A DNA stretch of 64,000 nt, taken from positions 1,231,501 through 1,295,500 of the forward strand of contig NZ_AP019797.1 of NCBI RefSeq assembly GCF_009936275.1, given 5' to 3'. Below, piece after piece: positions 8,635 through 16,189 of the stretch (within the stretch, counting starts at the first letter, position 1; every line of letters starts with the position of its first letter). Under the pieces are notes generated by a model. The model was given only the letters and a program-made list of their open reading frames with translations, searched no databases and was not told where the DNA came from. Source of the DNA: Rhodothermus marinus (GTDB taxonomy: Bacteria > Bacteroidota > Rhodothermia > Rhodothermales > Rhodothermaceae). The position numbers and the translations under genes were made by a program.

Positions 8635-8838
8635 TTACTCCATAATAATGTTTGCCTTTGTGTAGCACATTCCGCCTTGTGGTGGAGAGTAACAATTTAC
8701 ACCTCCGCCTACACATCCCGCCTCTTTACAGAACCCTCCATTCGTAGCACACAAGGCTTTCGATGAATTGCCGGACAGGAAAAGGCTACCGCCCAGAAGA
8801 CCGCCAGCAATGGACGAGATCAACAGCAACCGTCTCAT
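8635..8838 (-). CDS. Small cysteine-rich secreted peptide B
   Basis: 67 aa from the ATG at 8838, preceded by the strong ribosome-binding site AAAGGAGGT. Signal peptide MRRLLLISSIAGGLLGGSLFL, then a mature peptide of about 45 residues that is glycine-rich and carries five cysteines (ALC, GFC, AGC, NC, MC). It is not closely similar to peptide A in its mature part, although the two leaders are almost identical. So the exported peptide diverged far faster than its upstream sequence, or was exchanged. No known family recognised. Confidence 0.65.
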   Translation of the reverse strand: MRRLLLISSIAGGLLGGSLFLSGNSSKALCATNGGFCKEAGCVGGGVNCYSPPQGGMCYTKANIIME

Positions 8839-9218
8839 GACCCACCTCCTTTGAGATTGGCGGTTCGCACCCGATTGGCCCCAGGCCGGCCGTCGGGGGT
8901 GCGGGCCGGACGACCGACCACGCACCCCTAATTAACACACACACACACACACAGTTTGTCAAGAGGGGCTTCGGGAAGCAACGGCTCAAATTTTCAGAAC
9001 ATATGGGCACTATGGCGCACCCGGTGAAGGCGCCGAGACTGAAAGCATTAGGGAGAACTGGATGTAGTCGAGATGGCCGGCGAGGAAAGCAATCCGGACG
9101 CAACGCGGAGTGCGTTTCTCTACCATAGTATCGACGTGTCGGGGGTGGGGTGCGGCCGGCAAGGGGACGGGTGTTTGAAAGGGCCGGGATGGAACGCCGA
9201 CGCCGGGTCGTCACCTTG
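8839..9218 (-). repeat. Duplicated leader region, copy 2
   Basis: Nearly identical to 6057-6428, including ribosome-binding site, inverted repeat, AC tract, promoter-like boxes and the terminal codons of a preceding propeller gene. In copy 2 the propeller stop codon is lost (CGCTGA in copy 1 corresponds to CGTCGG here), so the sequence upstream is a remnant rather than an intact gene. Confidence 0.9.
8929..8962 (-). promoter_or_regulatory. Putative promoter with (AC)n spacer, peptide B
   Basis: Same layout as the promoter at 6147-6178: TTGACA (complement at 8957-8962) and TAATTA (8929-8934) on the minus strand, but the AC tract (8935-8953) is one unit longer, giving a 22-nt spacer instead of 20. 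Confidence 0.45.
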
Positions 9219-9436
9219 TGGCTTACTACCAGCGGATACTTGCCTGTAGTCAGGCACGAAGCGAAGCGGCGTGCCGTCAGGAAAAAGCGCCACTTCGGCG
9301 GACGCCTTCGTGGCGTACTACAAGCGGTCCTGTCGGGTCGAAGTACTGAAAAACGTTGCGCTGTCTGAGAACATGCTTCTGCGAAAGCACACGTCTTTAA
9401 GCCACGGCACGGTTTGCCGATTTTTCAAGGAAAGGG
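9219..9436 (-). other. Decayed upstream end of propeller island
   Basis: No intact gene. On the minus strand short open segments such as FQYFDPTGPLVV (about 9315-9350) and EVALFPDGTPLRFVPDYRQ (about 9230-9290) read like pieces of a secreted protein, but they lie in different frames with stops between them. They precede the lost propeller terminus of leader copy 2. I take this as a degraded gene remnant at the edge of the island; its origin is not identified. Confidence 0.4.
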
Positions 9437-9468
9437 TTGTGCAAGTGAGCGATCTCGTTGTATCTTTA
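9437..9468 (+). promoter_or_regulatory. Putative trp operon promoter
   Basis: TTG at 9437-9439 and TATCTTTA at 9461-9468, separated by 21 nt, match the Bacteroidota primary-sigma pattern (TTG, then TAnnTTTG) closely. The start point would then fall only a few bases before the leader peptide ATG at 9477, implying a leaderless or nearly leaderless leader-peptide message. Confidence 0.45.
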
Positions 9469-9476
9469 AGGCCACG

Positions 9477-9560
9477 ATGCGGCACGTTGCGTATCATAGC
9501 GCCCACTATTTTGGCTGGTGGTGGTTTAGCACCGCCGCGGTGGGCCGCGCACGTGCCTGA
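9477..9560 (+). CDS. trpL: trp operon leader peptide
   Basis: A 27-codon ORF ending in TGA, 71 bp before trpE. It contains three consecutive tryptophan codons at 9516-9524 in the context GWWWFS, far above chance for so rare a residue. The stop lies 13 nt after segment GCGGTGGGC (9537-9545). The layout follows classical attenuation: a ribosome stalled at the Trp codons leaves that segment free, while one that reaches the stop covers it. It is too short for routine gene calling. Confidence 0.85.
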   Translation: MRHVAYHSAHYFGWWWFSTAAVGRARA

Positions 9561-9620
9561 AATCGTGCATTCCGTAGTGAAATCAGTCGGCCCACCGCAA
9601 GCTTCGCGGTGGGCTTTTTT
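9537..9620 (+). terminator. trp attenuator: terminator and antiterminator
   Basis: Terminator: arm GCCCACCGC (9590-9598), 7-nt loop, arm GCGGTGGGC (9606-9614), then six Ts (9615-9620). Antiterminator: the leader segment at 9537-9545 is identical to the terminator's 3' arm (GCGGTGGGC) and can pair with 9590-9598 instead. A further upstream segment GCCCAC (9501-9506) can pair with GTGGGC (9540-9545). So the segments form the 1:2, 2:3 and 3:4 set expected of transcription attenuation. Confidence 0.88.
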
Positions 9621-9631
9621 CGTTAGGTGCC

Positions 9632-11122
9632 ATGACGTTCGAGCGCTTTCAGGCATTGATCGACACGCACCGGTCGACCGGCCATACGCACCTGTTCGTG
9701 CCGGTCTTCCGGCGGCTGGGGGCCGACCTGCTCACGCCCGTGTCGGCCTTTCTGAAACTGCGCGGGCACGAGCCCGGCGCCTTCCTGCTTGAAAGCGTCG
9801 AAGGCGGCGAAAAGCTCGGCCGCTACTCGTTCCTGGGCGTGCGGCCCTACCTGACCGTGGAGGTGCGCGACGGACAGGTGACGCTGCAACGGGCGGGTGC
9901 CGCGCCCGAGACAAGTCCGGACGACTTCTTCGCGACCATGCGGCAATTGCTCCGTCGGTACCACCCGGTGCAGGTGCCCGAACTGCCGCGCTTCACGGGC
10001 GGGGCCGTGGGCTACCTGGGCTACGACATGATCCGACAGCTGGAGCGTCTGCCCGCCCCGCCGCCCGACGACCTGGGGCTGCCCGACGCCCGCTGGAACT
10101 TCTACGACACGGTGGTGGCCTTCGACCACGTGCGGCACCAGCTCGTGCTCATGGCGGGCGTCTTCGTGGCACCCGACACCGACCTGCGTGCGGCCTACGA
10201 CGAGGCCGTCGCCCGTCTGGACGCGCTCACCGACACCCTTTCGCACGCGCCGCTGGAGGCCCCCGAGCCGGTCTCGCTCCCCGAGACGCCGCTCACGTCG
10301 AACTTCACGCGGGAGGATTTCTGCCGGGCGGTCTGCCGCGCCAAAGACTACATCTACGAAGGCGATATTTTCCAGGTGGTGCTCTCCCAGCGGTTTGCCA
10401 CGCCGTACGCGGGCGACCGCTTCAATCTGTACCGGGCGCTCCGCCAGGTCAATCCGTCGCCCTACCTGTTCTATATCGATTTCGGCGACCTGGCGCTGAT
10501 CGGTTCGTCGCCCGAGGTGCTCGTGCGCGTCGAGCACGGCCGGGCCGAGGTGCTGCCCATTGCGGGCACGCGGCCGCGCGGCCGCACGCCCGAAGAGGAT
10601 CGGGCGCTGGAGGCTGAGCTGGAAGCCGACCCCAAGGAACAGGCCGAGCACCTGATGCTCGTCGATCTGGGCCGCAACGACCTGGGGCGTGTATGCCGCT
10701 TCGGGACGGTTCAGGTGGAGCGTTTCGCGTTCGTCGTGCGCTACTCGCACGTGATGCACCTGGTGTCGCTCGTGGCCGGCGAACTCGATCCGCGCTACGA
10801 CGCGCTCGATGCGCTGGCGGCGTGCTTTCCGGCCGGCACCGTCAGCGGCGCGCCCAAGGTGCGGGCCATGGAGATCATCGACGAGCTGGAGCCCACGCGG
10901 CGCGGCGTCTATGCCGGGGCGGTGGGCTACATGGATTTTTCGGGCAATCTGGACACCTGCATTGCCATCCGCACCATGGTGGTTCGCAACGGCACGATCT
11001 ACGTCCAGGCCGGGGCGGGCATCGTGGCCGACAGCGACCCCGAACGCGAGTACGAGGAAACCGTTAACAAGGCCCGGGCGCTGGTCGAGGCCATGCGCGT
11101 CGCCGCGTCCGGTTTGCTTTAA
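9632..11122 (+). CDS. trpE: Anthranilate synthase component I
   Basis: 496 aa. Makes anthranilate from chorismate using ammonia supplied by TrpG, the first committed step to tryptophan. The N-terminal domain carries the segment LLESVEGGEKLGRYSFLG, where the Trp feedback site lies in the family (LLES element). The chorismate-binding C-terminal domain shows PSPYLFYIDF, IAGTRPRGRTPEED, LMLVDLGRNDLGRV, the FPAGTVSGAPKVRAMEII segment and GAGIVADSDPEREYEE. Length is normal for TrpE. It begins 11 bp after the attenuator T-run and is the first structural gene of the operon. The G-T-V-S-G-A-P-K motif distinguishes it from isochorismate synthases. Confidence 0.96.
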   Translation: MTFERFQALIDTHRSTGHTHLFVPVFRRLGADLLTPVSAFLKLRGHEPGAFLLESVEGGEKLGRYSFLGVRPYLTVEVRDGQVTLQRAGAAPETSPDDFFATMRQLLRRYHPVQVPELPRFTGGAVGYLGYDMIRQLERLPAPPPDDLGLPDARWNFYDTVVAFDHVRHQLVLMAGVFVAPDTDLRAAYDEAVARLDALTDTLSHAPLEAPEPVSLPETPLTSNFTREDFCRAVCRAKDYIYEGDIFQVVLSQRFATPYAGDRFNLYRALRQVNPSPYLFYIDFGDLALIGSSPEVLVRVEHGRAEVLPIAGTRPRGRTPEEDRALEAELEADPKEQAEHLMLVDLGRNDLGRVCRFGTVQVERFAFVVRYSHVMHLVSLVAGELDPRYDALDALAACFPAGTVSGAPKVRAMEIIDELEPTRRGVYAGAVGYMDFSGNLDTCIAIRTMVVRNGTIYVQAGAGIVADSDPEREYEETVNKARALVEAMRVAASGLL

Positions 11123-11142
11123 AAACCAACCCCGAACCGACC

Positions 11143-11634
11143 ATGGCTTCGCTGAAAGAACTGATCTTCAACAAAGGCGGGATCGGGAAGTCGCTCTCCC
11201 GCCAGGAAACCGTCGAGCGGATCAACCCGCTCATCCGCGAGCACATTGCGCTCAATCATCAGCACGACTACGTGATCCGTACGATCGGCGATGCCGAGAT
11301 CGCCGAGCGGCTGGAGCAGTTTCAGAAGATCGCCCGCGTGGACGTCGGCAAGCTGGCCGAGGTGGTCTTCAGCGCGGGCGGCACGGCCTACAGCGGCGTC
11401 GATATGGAGCCGGACGACTTCAACCTGGGCACCGATCCGGCCGAGATGATCCACCGCCTGCTGGAGGCCGAGCGGCGCTTTCTGCAGCGCGTGAACGATG
11501 AGCTCAAGCTCAACCATCAGATCCGCACGAAAGCCGTGCTGAACCTGGTACGTCAGCACAGCGAGGAGCGCCTGCGTTACCTGCAGGAAGTAGCCCGACG
11601 CTACCCGAAACCAGCGACCCTGGCGACGTCATGA
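11143..11634 (+). CDS. Unknown helical protein between trpE and trpS
   Basis: 163 aa, starting 20 bp after trpE and overlapping the trpS start by 4 bp (ATGA), so it is part of the operon and coupled to trpS. No signal peptide. Apart from the first 20 residues it is predicted almost fully helical, with long charged heptad-like segments (AEIAERLEQFQKIARVD, EMIHRLLEAERRFLQRVND, RQHSEERLRYLQEVARRY) and several histidines (REHIALNHQHDY). This could be a four-helix bundle. I do not recognise the family. Its position suggests a role tied to tryptophan supply or tRNA charging, but nothing in the sequence proves that. Confidence 0.85.
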   Translation: MASLKELIFNKGGIGKSLSRQETVERINPLIREHIALNHQHDYVIRTIGDAEIAERLEQFQKIARVDVGKLAEVVFSAGGTAYSGVDMEPDDFNLGTDPAEMIHRLLEAERRFLQRVNDELKLNHQIRTKAVLNLVRQHSEERLRYLQEVARRYPKPATLATS

Positions 11635-12695
11635 GTACGGCAACGACGGCAACGGCCCCGCAGACGGCGCAGCCGGCCGGTGCGGCCACCCGGACCATCG
11701 TGGTTTCGGGCATCCAGCCGTCCGGCGAGCTGCACCTGGGCAACTACTTCGGGGCGATTCGCCAGCATCTGGAGCTGCACGAGCGGTACGAATCGTACTT
11801 CTTCATCGTCAACTACCACGCGTTGACGACCATTCACGACCGGGAGGCGCTGCGGCGCTACACGTTCGAAGCGGCCGTCACCTACCTGGCCCTGGGCTTC
11901 AATCCCGAAAAGGCCGCGCTCTTCGTGCAGAGCGACGTGCCCGAGGTGACCGAGCTGGCCTGGATCTTCTACAACCTGGTGCCGGTCTCCACGCTCGAAA
12001 AGGGCGTGGCCTACAAGGACAAGGTGGCCCAGGGCCTGCCGGCCAATGCCGGGCTCTTCAACTACCCTGTGCTGCAGGCGGCCGACATCCTGATCTACGG
12101 GGGCACGCTCGTGCCCGTCGGCGCCGACCAGAAGCAGAACATCGAGATATGCCGCGACATCGCGCAGCGCTTCAACCGGACGTTCTGCCCGCCGGATCGG
12201 CCGCTGTTCCCCATTCCGGAGCCGCTCATCCGGGAAGAGGTGGCCGTGGTGCCGGGCATTGATGGCCGGAAAATGTCGAAAAGCTACGGCAACACGATCG
12301 GCATCTTCGACGAGGGCAAGACGCTGCGCAAGAAGGTGATGTCGATCGTGACCGACTCGACGCCGCTCGAGGCGCCGAAGGATCCGGATCGCTGTAACGT
12401 GTTTGCGCTGATCAAGCTGTTCGCCGACGAAGAAACGCGCAACCGGATCGCCGAAGCCTACCGGCGGGGTGGCTACGGCTACGGCGACGCCAAGAAGGAG
12501 CTGATCCGGCTCATCGACGAGCACTTTGCCGAGGCGCGTGAGCGGCGGCGCGAGCTGCTGAAGCATCCGGACTACGTGATAGACGTGCTGCGCGAGGGGG
12601 CCCGCAAGGGCCGCCGGCGGGCGCAGGAGATGATGGAGCAGGTGCGGGATCTGGTCGGGCTGAACTACGCCACCTATCGTCCGGAGGCGTCATGA
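11631..12695 (+). CDS. trpS: Tryptophanyl-tRNA synthetase
   Basis: 354 aa class I synthetase charging tRNA-Trp. The N-terminal Rossmann domain has SGIQPSGELHLGNYFGAI (HIGH-type motif HLGN near residue 34) and the second ATP motif GRKMSKSYGN near residue 215. The ~20-residue A/T-rich start (STATTATAPQTAQPAGAA) is a low-complexity extension before the conserved core; no better downstream start is visible. It overlaps the unknown gene upstream and trpG downstream by 4 bp each. Location inside the trp biosynthetic operon is unusual and puts tRNA charging under the same attenuator that senses charged tRNA-Trp. Confidence 0.96.
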   Translation: MSTATTATAPQTAQPAGAATRTIVVSGIQPSGELHLGNYFGAIRQHLELHERYESYFFIVNYHALTTIHDREALRRYTFEAAVTYLALGFNPEKAALFVQSDVPEVTELAWIFYNLVPVSTLEKGVAYKDKVAQGLPANAGLFNYPVLQAADILIYGGTLVPVGADQKQNIEICRDIAQRFNRTFCPPDRPLFPIPEPLIREEVAVVPGIDGRKMSKSYGNTIGIFDEGKTLRKKVMSIVTDSTPLEAPKDPDRCNVFALIKLFADEETRNRIAEAYRRGGYGYGDAKKELIRLIDEHFAEARERRRELLKHPDYVIDVLREGARKGRRRAQEMMEQVRDLVGLNYATYRPEAS

Positions 12696-13306
12696 TTCTG
12701 GTGATCGACAACTACGATTCGTTTACCTACAACCTGGTGCATCTGCTGGGGCGGCACACGCAGGATCTGCGCGTGGTGCGCAACGATGCGGTCACGCTCG
12801 ACGAGGTGCGGGCCCTGCAGCCCGAGGCGATCCTGATCTCGCCGGGACCGGGGCGTCCGGCCGAGGCGGGCATCACGGAAGCCGTCATTGCCGAACTGGG
12901 ACCGACCACGCCGATCCTGGGCGTGTGCCTGGGCCATCAGGCGATCGGAGAGGTCTTCGGCGGGCGTGTGGTGCATGCCCCTTCGCTCATGCACGGCAAG
13001 ACGAGCCGCATCTTCCACATCGGGATCGGAATCTTCGAGGGAGCGGCACAGGGCTTCACGGCCACGCGCTACCACTCGCTGGTGGTCGATCGCGACACGC
13101 TGCCCGACGTGCTGGAGATCACGGCCTGGACCGAGGACGGGGTGATCATGGGGCTGCGCCACCGGCACTATCCGATCGAAGGCGTGCAGTTTCACCCGGA
13201 AAGCGTGCTCACCACTGAAGGGCCGCGCCTGATCACGAACTGGCTGCGCCAGGTGAAGGCATGGCATCAGGCCCGTGCGACATCGATCCCGCAAACGCAA
13301 CGATAG
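12692..13306 (+). CDS. trpG: Anthranilate synthase glutaminase component
   Basis: 204 aa class I glutamine amidotransferase that hydrolyses glutamine and passes ammonia to TrpE. Visible motifs: VIDNYDSFTYNLVHLLG at the N-terminus, oxyanion-hole SPGPGRPAEAG, nucleophile cysteine in GVCLGHQAIGE, and the catalytic His-Glu in FHPESVLTTEG. Segment HAPSLMHGKTSRI is typical of TrpG/PabA. No fusion to TrpD. Start overlaps trpS by 4 bp. It might also serve p-aminobenzoate synthase, as in some bacteria; this cannot be judged here. Confidence 0.96.
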   Translation: MILVIDNYDSFTYNLVHLLGRHTQDLRVVRNDAVTLDEVRALQPEAILISPGPGRPAEAGITEAVIAELGPTTPILGVCLGHQAIGEVFGGRVVHAPSLMHGKTSRIFHIGIGIFEGAAQGFTATRYHSLVVDRDTLPDVLEITAWTEDGVIMGLRHRHYPIEGVQFHPESVLTTEGPRLITNWLRQVKAWHQARATSIPQTQR

Positions 13307-13312
13307 ACCGCC

Positions 13313-14362
13313 ATGCAACCCTACCTGACCGCGCTGGCCGAGGGCCGCACGCTGACGCAGGAAGAGGCCGAGGCGGCCATGCACCTGATGATGCGGGGCG
13401 AGGCGTCGCCCGAGCAGATCGCCGGCCTGCTCATGGGGCTGCGCGCGCGGGGTGAGACGCTCGACGAGCTGGTGGGCTTTACGCGCGTCATGCGCCAGTA
13501 CGCCGTGCCCGTGCGCGTGGACGATCCGCATGCAATCGACCTGTGCGGTACGGGTGGCGACCGCTCCGGCACGTTCAACATCTCGACGGCCGCCGCCTTC
13601 GTGTGCGCCGGAGCCGGCGTGACCGTGGTCAAGCACGGCAACCGGTCGGTTTCGTCGCAGGCCGGCTCGGCCGACGTGCTCGAAGCGCTGGGCGTGGCGA
13701 TCGATCTGGGGGCGGAGGGGGTCGAGCGCTGCCTGGAGGAAGTGGGCATTGCCTTCGCCTTTGCACCGCGTTTCCATCCGGCCATGCGCCACGTGATGCC
13801 GGTGCGTCGGGCGCTGGGCGTGCGGACGTTTTTCAACATCCTGGGGCCGCTCTGCAACCCGGCCGGCGTGCGGCGCCAGCTCGTGGGGGCGTTCCGGCCC
13901 GACGTGGCGGCCACGATGGCGGCCATCCTGGCCCGGCTCGGCGCCGAGCACGTGGTGACCGTCCATGCCGAAGACGGGCTCGATGAGCTGTCGCTTTCGG
14001 CGCCCACGGCCACCTACGAGTACCGGCGGGGCGACGAGGCGCCCCGGGCCGGACGCGTCGAACCGGAAGCGCTCGGACTGCCCCGCGTGCCGCTGGAGCA
14101 GTTGCGCGGGGGTGACGCCGAAGCCAACGCCCGCCTGCTGCGCCGCGTGCTCGAAGGCGAGGCCGGTCCGCACCGCGACGTGGTGCTGCTGAATGCAACC
14201 TACGCGCTCTACGTGAGCGGTCGTTTCGGCGACGATCTCGAGGCGTGTCTGGAAGCCGCCCGCGAAAGCATCGACAGCGGCGCGGCCCTGGCACGCCTGG
14301 AGCAGCTGGTCGAAGTGTCGAACCGGGTGGCCCGTGAGGCTGCCCGCCAACCTGCCGCTTAG
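13313..14362 (+). CDS. trpD: Anthranilate phosphoribosyltransferase
   Basis: 349 aa. Transfers phosphoribosyl from PRPP to anthranilate. The small helical N-terminal domain (GEASPEQIAGLLMGLRARGETLDELVGF) is followed by the PRPP site CGTGGDRSGTFNIST and KHGNRSVSSQAGSADVLEALG, then NILGPLCNPAG. Six bases separate it from trpG. Length is normal for TrpD. The 204 bp after it, before trpC, hold no convincing gene, only an 8-bp hairpin at 14462-14481. Confidence 0.96.
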   Translation: MQPYLTALAEGRTLTQEEAEAAMHLMMRGEASPEQIAGLLMGLRARGETLDELVGFTRVMRQYAVPVRVDDPHAIDLCGTGGDRSGTFNISTAAAFVCAGAGVTVVKHGNRSVSSQAGSADVLEALGVAIDLGAEGVERCLEEVGIAFAFAPRFHPAMRHVMPVRRALGVRTFFNILGPLCNPAGVRRQLVGAFRPDVAATMAAILARLGAEHVVTVHAEDGLDELSLSAPTATYEYRRGDEAPRAGRVEPEALGLPRVPLEQLRGGDAEANARLLRRVLEGEAGPHRDVVLLNATYALYVSGRFGDDLEACLEAARESIDSGAALARLEQLVEVSNRVAREAARQPAA

Positions 14363-14566
14363 TGCCATGGATCGCGCGATGCACCATGCGACCACGGAGC
14401 CCGGCCCGTTAGGCCGACGCACCTGCTACGATGAACGATTTAGCAGGCGGCGATGCTACTACTGGCCCCGCCGGGGGCCAGAAGCGAAAACGTCAGCGAT
14501 CGATTCGGTTCGCTTTCGCTGCATCGTCGTCTGAAAATCGTTCACCGTAGCCAGGAGGAAACAGCC

Positions 14567-15388
14567 ATGACGATCTTAGAACAGATTGCCCGGACCGTAC
14601 GCGAACGCCTGGAAGAACGCAAACGTCGCGTGCCCGTCGCGCTCCTGGAGGAGCGTTCCCACTATCAGAGTCCCACGCTGCCGCTGGCGCCGGCGCTGCG
14701 CACCGGCGAACTGGCCATCATCGCCGAGCTCAAGAAGGCTTCGCCTTCGAAGGGCATCATCCGACGCGAGTTCAACGTACCGGAGCTGGCGCGCCAGTAC
14801 AAATGGCACGGTGCGCAGGCCATCTCGGTGCTGACCGAACCCGACTACTTCCAGGGGAGTCTGGAGCACCTGGAGGCGGCGCGGCGCACCGTCGATCTGC
14901 CGCTGCTCCGGAAGGACTTCATTCTGGACCCCTACCAGATCGTCGAGGCGCGGGCCTATGGGGCCGACGCCGTGCTGCTTATTGCCGCGCTGCTCGATCC
15001 GGTGCAGTTGCACGAGCTGCACGCCATGGCGACCGAGCTGGGGCTGTCGTGTCTGGTGGAGGTGCATTCGGAGGCGGAGCTGGACCGGATCGATCTGGAT
15101 AAAATTGAAATACTGGGCGTCAACAACCGTGACCTGCACACCTTCGAAGTGGACGTCAACCGGGCGGTGCAGGTGCTGCGGCACGTGCCCGAGCGGATCG
15201 TCCGCGTGGCCGAAAGCGGCCTGCGCACGGCCGACGAGCTGGTGCACCTGCGTCGACACGGCATCGACGCCGTGCTGATCGGCGAGGCGTTCATGCGGGC
15301 ACCCCATCCGGGCGAGGCGCTCGAACGACTGCGCCGGGAAGTGCAGCGGCGCCTTGCAACGCCCGACATGCTCCGTATGGCGGTTTGA
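14567..15388 (+). CDS. trpC: Indole-3-glycerol phosphate synthase
   Basis: 273 aa from the ATG at 14567, chosen because AGGAGG lies at 14553-14558 and the conserved N-terminus ILEQIARTVRERLEERK begins there. TIM-barrel enzyme converting CdRP to indole-3-glycerol phosphate. Motifs: IAELKKASPSKGIIR (catalytic lysine region), VLTEPDYFQGSLEHL, LPLLRKDFILDPYQI, GVNNRDLHTFEVD and VAESGLRTADEL. Monofunctional, not fused to TrpF. Its own ribosome-binding site and the 204-bp spacer suggest somewhat independent translation inside the operon. Confidence 0.96.
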   Translation: MTILEQIARTVRERLEERKRRVPVALLEERSHYQSPTLPLAPALRTGELAIIAELKKASPSKGIIRREFNVPELARQYKWHGAQAISVLTEPDYFQGSLEHLEAARRTVDLPLLRKDFILDPYQIVEARAYGADAVLLIAALLDPVQLHELHAMATELGLSCLVEVHSEAELDRIDLDKIEILGVNNRDLHTFEVDVNRAVQVLRHVPERIVRVAESGLRTADELVHLRRHGIDAVLIGEAFMRAPHPGEALERLRREVQRRLATPDMLRMAV

Positions 15389-15402
15389 GCCCAACAGAAC
15401 CC

Positions 15403-16059
15403 ATGCTGAAGGTCAAAATCTGCGGCATTACGAATCTGGAAGACGCCCGGTACTGTGCGGCGGCCGGCGCGGACTTTCTGGGGTTCATTCAGTACCCGGA
15501 AAGTCCGCGCTACGTGGCCCCCGAGGTGGCCCGGGAGATCATCGAGTGGATTCACGGGCCCGAAAAGGTGGGTGTGTTCGTGAACGCAACGCCCGACGCG
15601 GTGAACCGGGCCATCGAGGAGGTGGGCTTCACCATGGTGCAACTGCATGGCACCGAGCCGCCCGAATGGTGCGCCGAGATCGACGCGCCGGTGATCAAGG
15701 CCATCCACGTGGTGCACGACGCATCGGCCGAGCAGCTGCGGACATTCATGGAGCCCTACCGCCCGTGGGTGACCTATTTTCTGCTCGACACGCACAAGAC
15801 GAACCTATGGGGTGGAACAGGGGAGTCGTTCAACTGGCGGCTGGCGCGCGAGCTGTCGGCCGATTATCCGATCCTGCTGGCCGGCGGGATCGGGGCCCAC
15901 AACCTGGAGGAGGCCGTCCGCACGATGCGTCCGCTGGGCGTGGACCTGTCGAGCAGCGTCGAGGCCGCCCCGGGCAAGAAGGATTTCGACAAGCTGGCCC
16001 GCTTTTTCGAGGTGTTTCACGCGCTGCGCAAACAACTGGAAGCGGAGGCTGCTGAGTGA
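15403..16059 (+). CDS. trpF: Phosphoribosylanthranilate isomerase
   Basis: 218 aa from the ATG at 15403; a TTG at 15385 that overlaps trpC is less likely because the conserved start is LKVKICGITNLEDA. The Amadori rearrangement acid/base residues are recognisable: cysteine in KICGIT and aspartate in FLLDTHKTNLWGGTG. Further motifs are VGVFVN, VQLHGTE, LAGGIGAHNLEEA and GVDLSSSVEAAPGKKD. Length and motif order are normal. It sits 14 bp downstream of trpC and completes the pathway between trpD and trpC in the operon. Confidence 0.95.
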   Translation: MLKVKICGITNLEDARYCAAAGADFLGFIQYPESPRYVAPEVAREIIEWIHGPEKVGVFVNATPDAVNRAIEEVGFTMVQLHGTEPPEWCAEIDAPVIKAIHVVHDASAEQLRTFMEPYRPWVTYFLLDTHKTNLWGGTGESFNWRLARELSADYPILLAGGIGAHNLEEAVRTMRPLGVDLSSSVEAAPGKKDFDKLARFFEVFHALRKQLEAEAAE

Positions 16060-16189
16060 AGCCGGAAGGGGAAAAAAAGACCGGGATTCGAGCGTGTCCG
16101 ACCGCCTCGGATCATCTCATCGCCCCGCCACGAGGGAGGCCCCATAGGCTGAACGAGCTACCGTAAAATTCCTGCAGGGGACGCAGACC

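Noticed and set aside
14462-14481. 8-bp hairpin in the trpD-trpC gap
   Set aside because: No T-run, no Trp codons and no alternative pairing seen, so not called as a second attenuator.
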